A DNA stretch of 64,000 nt from Bog-473 sp035552095 (GTDB lineage Bacteria; Actinomycetota; Acidimicrobiia; Acidimicrobiales; RAAP-2), in the NCBI GenBank assembly GCA_035552095.1, contig DASZMA010000017.1, forward strand, positions 1 to 64,000, given 5' to 3'. The translations under genes and the position numbers were made by a program. A model generated the notes under the pieces. That model made no database searches, was not told where the DNA came from, and saw nothing but the letters and a program-made list of their open reading frames with translations. Shown here in pieces: positions 16,502 through 25,205 of the stretch. Position 1 is the first letter of the stretch; each line of letters opens with the position of its first letter.

Positions 16502-17107
16502 TTAGGCGGCCTGTGGCCCCCGGGGCTCCCGCCACATGGTCCAGATCGTCGGTCCCCCGCCCGGGAGCGGTACCTCCTTGACCACGGCGAACCCGTGGCG
16601 GGCGTAGAAGGGCACGTTGCGCTCCTTCGACGACTCCAGGTAGGCGCCGATCCCGTTGCGGTCGCAGTGCTCGAGGACGGGGCGCATGAGCGCCGAGCCC
16701 ACCCCCTGGCCCTGCCGGGCCGGGTCGGTGCCCAAGGTGGCCAGATACCAGTGGGGCTCGTGGGGGTGCATCGACTCGACCAGGCTCAGCATCTTGACCG
16801 TGGTGGCCAGGTGCGAGGCCACATACGGCAGCACGGCCAGCATGGTGGTGAGGCCGGCCAGCCCGGTCAGCATGGGCTTGCCGGCCGGGGCCCACACGGC
16901 CGACCCCATGTGGTCGTCGGTGGTGAGGCAGCCCCCGAACGCCAGGAAGTCCTTGCGCATCTGGGTGGTGAAGTAGGCCCGCATGGCGGCGGGCCGCCTG
17001 GCCTCGTGGCGGAAGATGTGCGCCATCACCGGGTCGTCGGCGAAGGCGCGGCACAACTGGGCGGCCATGGGCTCCACGTCGGCTGACGTGGCCCGCCGCA
17101 CCGTCAT
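16502..17107 (-). CDS. GNAT-family N-acetyltransferase
   Basis: 201 residues. It shows beta4 WYLATLGTDPARQGQGVGSAL with the acetyl-CoA pyrophosphate loop Q-G-x-G-x-G/A, then YLESSKERNVPFYARHGF, typical of GNAT motif B. The acceptor substrate is unknown. The ATG at 17107 is taken as start; a GTG at 17143 is possible and neither has a good ribosome-binding site. The stop lies 4 bp from the convergent LysR stop. It lies 70 bp downstream of the OafA-like gene on the same strand and may be cotranscribed. Confidence 0.82.
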   Translation of the reverse strand: MTVRRATSADVEPMAAQLCRAFADDPVMAHIFRHEARRPAAMRAYFTTQMRKDFLAFGGCLTTDDHMGSAVWAPAGKPMLTGLAGLTTMLAVLPYVASHLATTVKMLSLVESMHPHEPHWYLATLGTDPARQGQGVGSALMRPVLEHCDRNGIGAYLESSKERNVPFYARHGFAVVKEVPLPGGGPTIWTMWREPRGPQAA

Positions 17108-17177
17108 CGCAGGCGACGCAATCGGCGCCGGCGAGGTCGTCACGGCCTGGTCGGACTGGTCGGCCTGGTCGGGCCGT

Positions 17178-19520
17178 TCAGCAGGGCAGTTTGGGGAACC
17201 ATTTCGGCGTCGATGCTGGCAGATGTCCGGGCCAGGCGCCACCAGGCGAGGCGGCCTGGTGGGCCAGGCCGAGCTGGGCCAGGTCGGGTAGCAGCTGCAG
17301 CCCCACGAAGACGCCGCCGGGTTGGGTGAAGTGCACCCCGTCGCCGCAGCGGACCGGCACCCCGGCGATGATCGGGGCGTACTGGTTGCCCGGCGACATC
17401 ATGGCGCCCAGGTTGAACACGTAGACCCGGTGGCCCCCGTCGGTGGTGACCGAGTCGGCCGCCTGGCGGATCAGCTGGTTGTCCACCACCACCCGCGACG
17501 GCTGGTCCTCGGGCCAGATGGTGCCGGCCGGCTGGGTGCCGCTCGAGTAGTAGGGCGTGGTCATCAGCACCACCGTGGCCCCCCGGGAGCCGAGCACACC
17601 CAGCGCCTGGTGGTACCTGCCCTCCACGTACTGGTCGAAGGCGCTCTGGCCCAGGTTCTGCCACTGGCCGTCCTGCTCCTGGTCGAAGGTCTCGCCCCGG
17701 GCCAGATAGACGACCACGTCGGGGTTGTAGGCGTTGACCCACTTCTGCCACTGCTCCAGCAGCTGGTCGCCCGGCCCGCAGGGCTTGTCGGGCGGGATGT
17801 TGTACCAGAGCACCTTGATCGCCTGTGACATGGAGAGGGAGCAGCCGGGGATCCCCTCATTGACGATCTGCACGTTGTTGTTGCTCTCGTAGGTGGCCAG
17901 CCCCACCCCGAGCGTGCCGGCGATGGAGTCGCCCACCAGCAGCACCTTGACCGGCTTCCCGCTGGTGCTGGCGCCCCCGGCCGCGCCGGTGGTGGTCGTG
18001 GTGGTCGAGCGAACGGGCAGAGCCGGGCTGAGCGCCGAAGGGGCGCCGTCGGCCGGCGTACCGGGCGCCGTCGTGGTGGTCGTCGTGCTCCCGAGCGGCA
18101 GGGTGACCACGGTGCCGGTGCCCTCCAGCGGCGCCGCCCCCACCGGGACCAGCGTGCTCACCAGGACCAGGCCGATGGCCCCGGCGGCGGCCAGCGGGGC
18201 GGCCACCAGCGAACGCCACTGGGGCAGGGCGCCCCGCCGGATGGGCACCTCGATCAGCTTGGCGCTCAGCGCGGCGATGGCCACCGTCACCGCCACCCGC
18301 GCCGCGAACAACGGATAGACGCCCCAGTGCAGGCGGGAGCCCGACATCACCAGCAGCACGGGCCAGTACCAGAGGTAGACCCCGTACGAGATACGGCCCA
18401 GGGCGGGCAGCGGCGGGATCTCGAGCAGGCGCACGGCGGGGCCCCGGGGCGCCACCACGGCGCCCAAGATGACCAGGGCCGAGGCCAGGCTGGCCAGCAG
18501 GAAGCCGCCGCTGAAGGCGAAGGTGGAATTCTCGGTGGCGGTGGCCCACAGCACGCCGGTGGCCACGATTCCTGCTAGCCCCAGCGTCCCGCCCAACCGA
18601 CGGAACCAGGGCGCCTCGGCGCCGGTGCGCCACAGGGCCAGCCCGGTGGCCAGCGCCGCCCCCACCAGCAGGGCCTGGGCCCGGGTATCGGTGCCGTAGT
18701 AGGCCCGGGTGGTGTAGCCGCTCGGGGCCAGGCGGGCCATGAGCAGGGCCGAAGCCAGGGCGCCGAAGGCGGCCAGGGCGAACAGGAGGTGCAGCCGCCT
18801 CCGCCGGGTCCAGGCGGGATCGGGCCCGGTCTCCGCCGGGAACATCATCAGATGGCTGCCGCCGAGGACCCGCACCGTCCAGACGCGCTGGCCCCGGGGA
18901 CGGCCCCGCCGGCTCGTCCCGCCTGAATTCCGCCGCCGCGACGACCGTCGCCCGCCCAGCACGGCCAGCACGATGAGCGGCCAGAGGAGGTAGAACTGCT
19001 CCTCAATGGCCAGCGACCAGGTGTGCACCAGCGGCGAGGGCTGGGCCACCGTCGAGAAGTAGCTCACGTTGCCGTGGATGGAGTACCAGTTGGAGGCGTA
19101 GAAGATGGTCGAGAGGGCGTCGCTGATGATGTGCTGGGTGGCTAACAGGCGGGGCGCCACCGCTAGCACCACCCCGATCGCCGCCACCAGCAGGAAGAGC
19201 GCCGGGAGCAGCCGGCGGGCCCGCCCGGCCCAGAAGCGGCCCAGGCGGATGGTGCCCGATGCGGCCCACTCGCTCACCAGCAGGGTGGTGATCAGGTAGC
19301 CCGAGAGCACGAAGAAGGCGTCGACCCCGTAGAAGCCGCCGGGGACCGAGCTGAGCCCGGTATGGAAGGCGATGACGGCGAGGACCGCCATGGCTCGGAT
19401 CCCATCGAGCCCGGCGACGCGGCGCAGATGGGGCCGCCCCGGTTGCCCTCCGCCGCCGCCCTCCTCCACGAGGGGGGAACGGACCGCGATCGCCTTCCCT
19501 GCGTTAGCGTCCGTGTCCAT
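17178..19520 (-). CDS. OafA/YrhL-type membrane O-acyltransferase with C-terminal SGNH domain
   Basis: 780 residues. The N-terminal acyltransferase-3 domain (about 35-430) has roughly ten membrane helices. It carries the signatures DGIRAMAVLAVIAFH, FFVLSGYLIT and R-R-L-L-P-A. A Thr/Ala-rich exported linker (about 460-515) contains two poly-Thr runs. The C-terminal SGNH hydrolase-like domain starts at LLVGDSIAGTLG and ends with a GDGVHFT His block. Such proteins O-acetylate cell-wall or exopolysaccharide sugars. The ATG at 19520 overlaps the divergent gadB ATG; an internal start is possible because residues 1-33 are poorly conserved in type. Confidence 0.88.
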   Translation of the reverse strand: MDTDANAGKAIAVRSPLVEEGGGGGQPGRPHLRRVAGLDGIRAMAVLAVIAFHTGLSSVPGGFYGVDAFFVLSGYLITTLLVSEWAASGTIRLGRFWAGRARRLLPALFLLVAAIGVVLAVAPRLLATQHIISDALSTIFYASNWYSIHGNVSYFSTVAQPSPLVHTWSLAIEEQFYLLWPLIVLAVLGGRRSSRRRNSGGTSRRGRPRGQRVWTVRVLGGSHLMMFPAETGPDPAWTRRRRLHLLFALAAFGALASALLMARLAPSGYTTRAYYGTDTRAQALLVGAALATGLALWRTGAEAPWFRRLGGTLGLAGIVATGVLWATATENSTFAFSGGFLLASLASALVILGAVVAPRGPAVRLLEIPPLPALGRISYGVYLWYWPVLLVMSGSRLHWGVYPLFAARVAVTVAIAALSAKLIEVPIRRGALPQWRSLVAAPLAAAGAIGLVLVSTLVPVGAAPLEGTGTVVTLPLGSTTTTTTAPGTPADGAPSALSPALPVRSTTTTTTGAAGGASTSGKPVKVLLVGDSIAGTLGVGLATYESNNNVQIVNEGIPGCSLSMSQAIKVLWYNIPPDKPCGPGDQLLEQWQKWVNAYNPDVVVYLARGETFDQEQDGQWQNLGQSAFDQYVEGRYHQALGVLGSRGATVVLMTTPYYSSGTQPAGTIWPEDQPSRVVVDNQLIRQAADSVTTDGGHRVYVFNLGAMMSPGNQYAPIIAGVPVRCGDGVHFTQPGGVFVGLQLLPDLAQLGLAHQAASPGGAWPGHLPASTPKWFPKLPC

Positions 19521-21093
19521 GCTGAGCCGCAAGATACCGCTCGAAGCGGCGCCGCCTCACGTCACGCCTACCTACGCCTCCCGGGGCCTGACCCACCCCG
19601 TCCCCCGCTACGAGCTGCCGGCCGACTCCATGGACCCCACCACGGCCTACCAACTCATCCACGACGAGCTCGCCCTCGATGCCAACCCGGCCCTCAACCT
19701 GGCCACCTTCGTCACCACCTACATGGACGACGCCGCCGACCGCCTCATGGCCGAGACCCTCAATAAGAACGCCATCGACTGGGACGAGTACCCCCAGACC
19801 GTCGCCCTCCAGGACCGCTGCGTCAACATGCTGAGCCGCCTCTTCGGCGCCGCCGAGCACCACGACGCCGTGGGCACGGCGACCGTGGGCAGCTCCGAGG
19901 CCATCCACCTGGGCGGCCTGGCCATGAAGTTCCGCTGGCGCGCCGCACGCCTGGCGGCGGGCCTCCCCGCCGACCGCCCGAACATCGTCATGGGAGCCAA
20001 CGTCCAGGTGTGCTGGGAGAAGTTCGCCCGCTACTTCGACGTCGAGCCGCGGTACGTGCCGCTCACAGTGGATCGCTTCATCATCGGGGTGGACGAGGCC
20101 ATGGCGCTGGTCGACGAGCACACCATCGGGGTGGTGGGGATCCTCGGGTCGACCTACACCGGCGAGTACGAGCCCATCGCGGCGTTGGACGCCGCGCTGA
20201 CCGCCTTGTGCGACGAGCGCAACCGAGCGGCCGCCCACGATGACGACGCCGCCCGCGCCAACGACGCTGCCCACGAGAACGAGGCCGTCGGCAACGAAGC
20301 CAATGCGACGGGTAAGAAGGAGCGCTGGGTGTGGGACGTGCCGATCCACGTCGATGCGGCCTCGGGTGGCTTCGTGGCCCCCTTTCTCGCCCCCGAGCTC
20401 CTGTGGGACTTCCGGCTGGATCGGGTGCGCTCCATCAACGTGAGCGGCCACAAGTACGGGCTGGTCTACCCCGGGGTGGGCTGGATCATCTGGCGCCAGG
20501 TGGCCGACCTGCCCCGCGAGCTCGTCTTCGAGGTCGACTACCTGGGCGGGACCCACTACAGCTTCGGGCTCAACTTCTCACGCGGCGCCTCGCAGATCGT
20601 GGGCCAGTACTACAACCTCATCCGGCTCGGTCACCGCGGCTACCGCGAGATCATGCTGGCCCTGGCCGAGACGGCGCACTGGGTGGCCGCCGCGCTGGCC
20701 CAGTTACCCGACGTGGTGGTCATGGCGGGCGGGACCGACCTCCCCGTCGTCTGCCTGCGTCTCTCCGAGGGGTTGCCCTTCACCGTCTTCGACCTCTCCG
20801 AGCGGCTGCGCCGCCGGGGCTGGGTGGTGCCGGCCTACCGCATGGCGGCCAACGCCGAGTCGGTCGCCGTGCTGCGGGTGGTGGTGCGCGAGGGTCTCTC
20901 GCGCGACATGGCCGAGGCGCTGGTGACCGACATCGCCGATGCGCTGACCTTCTTCCGGGCCACCCCGGCCGCCGCCGCGCCCACCCTGGCTCCGACGGCC
21001 ACCGTGACCGCGGCCCCGACGGTGGTCTCGACCGCCGCCCGGGTCTCGGCCGTCGGCCCCAAGACCGACCCCAAGACCAAGGCCGTCTGTTGA
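19519..21093 (+). CDS. gadB: Glutamate decarboxylase
   Basis: 524 residues of the PLP group-II decarboxylase family. It makes GABA from glutamate, consuming a proton. The N-terminal block (PRYELPADSMDP, HDELALD, NLATFVTTYMD) and GTATVGSSEAIHLGGLAMK are characteristic. H-V-D-A-A-S-G-G-F and the PLP lysine K312 in SGHKYG are intact. Two oddities: an Ala/Asn/Asp/Glu/His-rich insertion at about residues 235-265 in place of a short loop, and an Ala/Thr/Pro-rich C-terminal extension ending in Cys instead of the usual helical tail. No antiporter gene is adjacent. Confidence 0.92.
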   Translation: MLSRKIPLEAAPPHVTPTYASRGLTHPVPRYELPADSMDPTTAYQLIHDELALDANPALNLATFVTTYMDDAADRLMAETLNKNAIDWDEYPQTVALQDRCVNMLSRLFGAAEHHDAVGTATVGSSEAIHLGGLAMKFRWRAARLAAGLPADRPNIVMGANVQVCWEKFARYFDVEPRYVPLTVDRFIIGVDEAMALVDEHTIGVVGILGSTYTGEYEPIAALDAALTALCDERNRAAAHDDDAARANDAAHENEAVGNEANATGKKERWVWDVPIHVDAASGGFVAPFLAPELLWDFRLDRVRSINVSGHKYGLVYPGVGWIIWRQVADLPRELVFEVDYLGGTHYSFGLNFSRGASQIVGQYYNLIRLGHRGYREIMLALAETAHWVAAALAQLPDVVVMAGGTDLPVVCLRLSEGLPFTVFDLSERLRRRGWVVPAYRMAANAESVAVLRVVVREGLSRDMAEALVTDIADALTFFRATPAAAAPTLAPTATVTAAPTVVSTAARVSAVGPKTDPKTKAVC

Positions 21094-21173
21094 CTGCCTC
21101 CGACGACCGCGCCGTCAACCACGCCGACGACCACGCCGACGACCACTCGGCCAGCGCCTAGTTTGAGGCGCTC
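21094..21173. repeat. Short tandem repeat after gadB
   Basis: The 12-mer CCACGCCGACGA occurs twice head to tail (21119-21142) in the 80-bp gap between gadB and the Gfo/Idh gene. No terminator hairpin with a T-run is seen, so read-through is possible. Confidence 0.5.
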
Positions 21174-22166
21174 ATGATCAAGATCGGCATCCTCGGCGCG
21201 GCCCGCATCGCCCCCGCCGCGCTCATCAAGCCGGCCCGGCACAACGACCGGGTCGAGGTGGTCGCCGTGGCCGCGCGCGACGCCGCCAAGGCGCACGACT
21301 TCGCCAACAAGCACAAGATCCCCCGCATCCTGGGCTCCTACGAGGAGCTGCTGGCCGATCCCGAGATCACTGCGGTCTACATCCCGCTGCCCAACGGGTT
21401 ACACGGCCGTTGGACCATCGCCGCGCTGAGTGCCGGCAAGCACGTCCTGTGCGAGAAGCCCTTCACGGCCAACGCCGACGAGGCGCGCACGGTGGCCGAG
21501 GCGGCGGCGGCCCACCCTGGCCTGGTGGTGATGGAGGCCTTCCATTACCAGTACCACCCGATGACCAAGCGGCTGGTCGAGATTGTGCAGTCGGGCGAGC
21601 TCGGCAACATCGCCGAGATCGACATCTCCTTCTCCGCCCCCCTGGCCAAGAAGGGCGACATCCGCTACCAGCTCGACCTGGCCGGCGGGGCCACCATGGA
21701 CATGGGCTGCTACCCCATTTCGCTGCTGCGCCTGCTGGCCGCCGGGCCCCGGGTCATCGGCGCCAAGGCCAAGCTCTCCTCGCCGGGCGTGGACCGGGCC
21801 ATGGACGCCCGCTTCTCGCTGCCCGAGGGTGGCACGGCCCGGGTGCGCTGCTCCATGTTCTCCTCCTCCCTGTTACGCCTGCACGCCAAGGTGACCGGCA
21901 GCGAGGGCACGCTCACCGTCTTCAACCCGTTCGCCCCCCACTTCGGCCACCGGGTCCGGATTGAGACGGCGTCGGGCACCCGCAAGGAGAAGTTCTCGCG
22001 CCGGACCACCTACGACTACCAGCTCGAGGCGTTCGCCGCCGCCGTCGAGGAGGGCGCCCCCTTCCCCACCACGGCCACCGACGCCATCCGCACCATGGAG
22101 TTGATCGACGGCATTTACGTGGCCGCCGGTCTGGGCATCCGCCAACCGACCCGAGGGAGTTCGTAG
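21174..22166 (+). CDS. Gfo/Idh/MocA-family NAD(P)-dependent oxidoreductase
   Basis: 330 residues. A Rossmann start (IKIGILGAARIAP) and the catalytic EKPF lysine motif (LCEKPFTAN, about 94-97) identify the family. The second domain has MDMGCYPISLLR, which resembles dihydrodiol or xylose dehydrogenase-like members. The substrate is probably a sugar or cyclitol but unknown. It starts 80 bp after gadB and ends 3 bp before the TldD gene, so it is probably cotranscribed with tldD/tldE. Confidence 0.85.
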   Translation: MIKIGILGAARIAPAALIKPARHNDRVEVVAVAARDAAKAHDFANKHKIPRILGSYEELLADPEITAVYIPLPNGLHGRWTIAALSAGKHVLCEKPFTANADEARTVAEAAAAHPGLVVMEAFHYQYHPMTKRLVEIVQSGELGNIAEIDISFSAPLAKKGDIRYQLDLAGGATMDMGCYPISLLRLLAAGPRVIGAKAKLSSPGVDRAMDARFSLPEGGTARVRCSMFSSSLLRLHAKVTGSEGTLTVFNPFAPHFGHRVRIETASGTRKEKFSRRTTYDYQLEAFAAAVEEGAPFPTTATDAIRTMELIDGIYVAAGLGIRQPTRGSS

Positions 22167-22169
22167 CTG

Positions 22170-23666
22170 ATGCCGCTGCCCGCCGACGAGCTCAGCGCCC
22201 TGACCGACGCCGCCCTCAGTGCGGCCAGTGGCTGCGCCGCCGCCGAGCTGCGGGTCGAGCGCATCCGCTCCCAGCAGGTCCGCCTGCGCGACGGGGCGCC
22301 CGAGGGCTCCTCCGATGACACCGAGTTCGGCATGGGGGTGCGGGTGGTGGTCGACGGGGCCATGGGGTTCGCCGCCACCGTCGACGTGCGGCCCGAGGAG
22401 GCGGCCTCCCTGGTGGCGCAGGCGATAGAGACGGCGCGGGTGACGGCCCGGGCCGGCGGAGGGCGGGTCGAACTCGCTCCCGAGCCGTCGCACGGCGAGG
22501 TGACCTGGACCAGCGCCTTCGAGATCGACCCGGGGACGGTGCCGCTGGCCGACAAGGTGGCGCTGTTGGCCGAGTGGAGCCAGCGGTTGCTGGCCCACCC
22601 CGCCGTCGCCCACGCCACCGCCTCGGTGCTCAGCGTGGGCGAGGAGACCTACCTGGCCGACCTGGGTGGGACCCGGGCAATGCAGCACCGGGTGCGGTTG
22701 CACCCCCAACTCGAAGCGCTGGCGCTGAGCGAGGGTGGCTTCGAGACGATGCGCACGCTGGCCCCACCGGTCGGGCGGGGCTGGGAGTACCTGACCGGCG
22801 GCGGAGGCGGCGGCGGCGGTTGGGATTGGGACGGCGAGCTGGCCCGGATCCCCGAGCTGCTGGCCGAGAAGCTGGCCGCGCCCACGGTCGAGGCGGGCGA
22901 CTACGACCTGGTGGTGGATCCCTCCAACCTGTGGCTGACCATTCACGAGTCGATCGGGCACGCCACCGAACTGGACCGGGCCATGGGCTACGAGGCGGCC
23001 TACGCCGGCACGTCCTTTGCCACCTTCGACCAGCTGAACTCCTTGGTGTACGGCTCCCCCGTTATGCACATCACCGGTGACCGCACGGTGGAGCACGGTC
23101 TGGCCACCGTGGCGATCGACAGCGAGGGCGTGTCGGCCCAATCGTTCGACCTCGTGCGCGACGGCATCCTGGTCGGCTACCAGCTCGACCGGGCCATCGC
23201 CGCCGCCACCGGTTTTGCCCGTTCCAACGGGTGCGCCTTCGCCGACTCGCCGCTGCACGTGCCCATTCAGCGCATGGCCAACGTCTCGCTCGGTCACTCG
23301 GGCGCGGCCGGGCCGTCGACCGAGGAGCTGATCGCCGGCGTCGAGCGCGGCCTCTACATCGTCGGTGACAAGAGCTGGTCCATCGATATGCAGCGCTACA
23401 ACTTCCAGTTCACCGGGCAGCGCTTCTTCAGGATTGAGGGGGGGCGGCTGGTGGGGCAGGTGAAGGACGTGGCGTATCAAGCCACCACGACCGAGTTCTG
23501 GGGCGCCATGGAGGCCGTGGGGGGCTCGTCCACCTGGGTCCTCGGCGGCGCCTTCAACTGCGGCAAGGGCCAGCCGGGTCAGGTGGCCCCGGTCAGCCAC
23601 GGGTGCCCCTCGGTGCTGGTGCGCGGCGTGCGGGTGCTCAACGCCCGGGAGGAAGCGGGCCGGTGA
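22170..23666 (+). CDS. tldD: TldD-family metalloprotease subunit
   Basis: 498 residues. The zinc-protease motif H259-E-S-I-G-H264 (HExxxH) is intact, and the late Cys/Gly block (GGAFNCGKGQPGQ) is typical. A Gly-rich stretch (eight Gly) near residue 211 is low in complexity. TldD and TldE form a heterodimer with TldD catalytic; they degrade unstructured peptides and trim leader peptides of some RiPPs. It is followed 16 bp later by TldE. No modified-peptide precursor is adjacent. Confidence 0.92.
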   Translation: MPLPADELSALTDAALSAASGCAAAELRVERIRSQQVRLRDGAPEGSSDDTEFGMGVRVVVDGAMGFAATVDVRPEEAASLVAQAIETARVTARAGGGRVELAPEPSHGEVTWTSAFEIDPGTVPLADKVALLAEWSQRLLAHPAVAHATASVLSVGEETYLADLGGTRAMQHRVRLHPQLEALALSEGGFETMRTLAPPVGRGWEYLTGGGGGGGGWDWDGELARIPELLAEKLAAPTVEAGDYDLVVDPSNLWLTIHESIGHATELDRAMGYEAAYAGTSFATFDQLNSLVYGSPVMHITGDRTVEHGLATVAIDSEGVSAQSFDLVRDGILVGYQLDRAIAAATGFARSNGCAFADSPLHVPIQRMANVSLGHSGAAGPSTEELIAGVERGLYIVGDKSWSIDMQRYNFQFTGQRFFRIEGGRLVGQVKDVAYQATTTEFWGAMEAVGGSSTWVLGGAFNCGKGQPGQVAPVSHGCPSVLVRGVRVLNAREEAGR

Positions 23667-23682
23667 TGGCCGGTGATGGCCG

Positions 23683-25122
23683 ATGATTGAGGCCCAAGCC
23701 GTGATTGAGGACGCGCTGGCCCAGGCCGCCCGGGGTGGGGCTGACGGCTGCGTGGTGCTGGTTGACGAGACCAGCCACGCAGACGTGCGCTTCGCCCTGA
23801 ACACCACGACGACCAACGGCGTACGGCGGGACCGCTCGGTCACCGTCATCGTGATGGTGGCCCGGTCGGTCGGGGTGGCCCGGCGCAGCGGCGTGGTCGA
23901 CGTGGCCCAGATGGTTTCTTTGGCCTTGAGCGATGCCCGGGGGGCGGCGCCGGCCGACGACGCCTTCGCGCTGGTCGATGGGTTGGACGCCGCCCACGGG
24001 GGCGGGGCCGCCGCGGCCGTGGCCTTCGGGCAGGCGCCGCTCGAGACCGACCTGTCGGTCCTCGGCGGCGTGCTCTCGGCGTTGGCCGGGGCCTTCGAGC
24101 GGGCCCGCCGGGACGAGCTGGTACTGGCCGGGTTCGCCGAATATGGGGTGTCGACCATCTACCTGGGCAGCTCGACCGGCGTACGACTCTCTTATGCCCA
24201 ACCCACCGGCGCCATCAACCTGGTCGGGCGCTCGGTCGATGGCGCCCGCTCGGCCTGGACCGGCGCCGGGGCCGAGCGCATCGGAGAGGTCTCCTTCGAC
24301 CGCATGCTGGAGGAACTGTGGCGACGGTTGGCCTGGGCCGAGCAGCCGCGGGCGCTGGAAGCGGGCCGCTACGAGGTCATCCTGCCGCCCTCGGGTGTGG
24401 CCGACCTGATGGGCTCGCTGTGCTTCTACGGGATGGGCGGCCAGGACGCTGAGGACGGGCGCACCGTCTTCTCGGCCCCCGGCGGGGGCACCCGGGTGGG
24501 CGAGTCGCTCTCCTCGGTGCCCTTCACCCTCTACAGCGACCCCTTCGAGCCTGACCTCGAATGCCTGCCCTTCGTCGCCGCCGGCGCCTCGGATGCCGAG
24601 TCGTCCGTCTTCGACAACGGCCTGCCTCTGGCGCGCACCAACTGGATCGAGGAGGGGCGGCTGGCCCGCCTGCGCTATCACCGGGCCGGGGCGGCCCGCT
24701 CGGGGGTGGCGGCGGCGCCGTACATCGACAATCTCGTGCTGCGCGACGGGGCTAGCGGAGCTTCGGGCGGGGCGGCGAGCGGGGTCAGTGGTGGTGGGAC
24801 CGTCGACGAGATGGTGGCCCGCACCGAGCGAGGCTTGCTGCTCACCTGCCTCTGGTACATCCGCGAGGTGGACCCGGCCACGCTGCTGCTGACCGGGCTG
24901 ACCCGCGACGGCGTCTACGTGATTGAGGACGGGGCGGTAGTGGGGGCGGCCAACAACTTCCGCTTCAACGAGAGCCCGGTCGACCTGCTGGCCCGGGCCA
25001 CCGAGGTGGGCACCAGCATGCGAGCGCTCGGGCGCGAGCTGGGCGAGTACCTCAACCGGGCCGTCATGCCGCCGCTGCGGATCCCCGACTTCAACATGAG
25101 CTCGGTCAGCCAAGCCAGCTGA
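23683..25122 (+). CDS. tldE: TldE/PmbA-family protein, partner of TldD
   Basis: 479 residues of the TldE/PmbA family, lacking the HExxxH motif as expected for the non-catalytic partner. Conserved parts include STIYLGSSTGVRLSY and, near the end, TRDGVYVIEDGAVVGAANNFRFNESP. A Gly/Ser/Ala-rich loop (about residues 358-370) is probably disordered. It ends in a gap before the HNH gene with no clear terminator. Confidence 0.9.
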   Translation: MIEAQAVIEDALAQAARGGADGCVVLVDETSHADVRFALNTTTTNGVRRDRSVTVIVMVARSVGVARRSGVVDVAQMVSLALSDARGAAPADDAFALVDGLDAAHGGGAAAAVAFGQAPLETDLSVLGGVLSALAGAFERARRDELVLAGFAEYGVSTIYLGSSTGVRLSYAQPTGAINLVGRSVDGARSAWTGAGAERIGEVSFDRMLEELWRRLAWAEQPRALEAGRYEVILPPSGVADLMGSLCFYGMGGQDAEDGRTVFSAPGGGTRVGESLSSVPFTLYSDPFEPDLECLPFVAAGASDAESSVFDNGLPLARTNWIEEGRLARLRYHRAGAARSGVAAAPYIDNLVLRDGASGASGGAASGVSGGGTVDEMVARTERGLLLTCLWYIREVDPATLLLTGLTRDGVYVIEDGAVVGAANNFRFNESPVDLLARATEVGTSMRALGRELGEYLNRAVMPPLRIPDFNMSSVSQAS

Positions 25123-25205
25123 GCCATCTGGTCGGTCGGGGCAAGCTGCCCCAAATTCTAAATTGATCGGCACGTCCCGGCGAGGGCCGGCGACCGTTCA
25201 TTGTC

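Noticed and set aside
21873..24158. 761-residue minus-strand open frame
   Set aside because: Antisense to Gfo/Idh, tldD and tldE, which have clear family motifs.
22170..25122. TldD/TldE as part of a RiPP cluster
   Set aside because: No precursor, cyclodehydratase or radical-SAM gene nearby; neighbours are metabolic.
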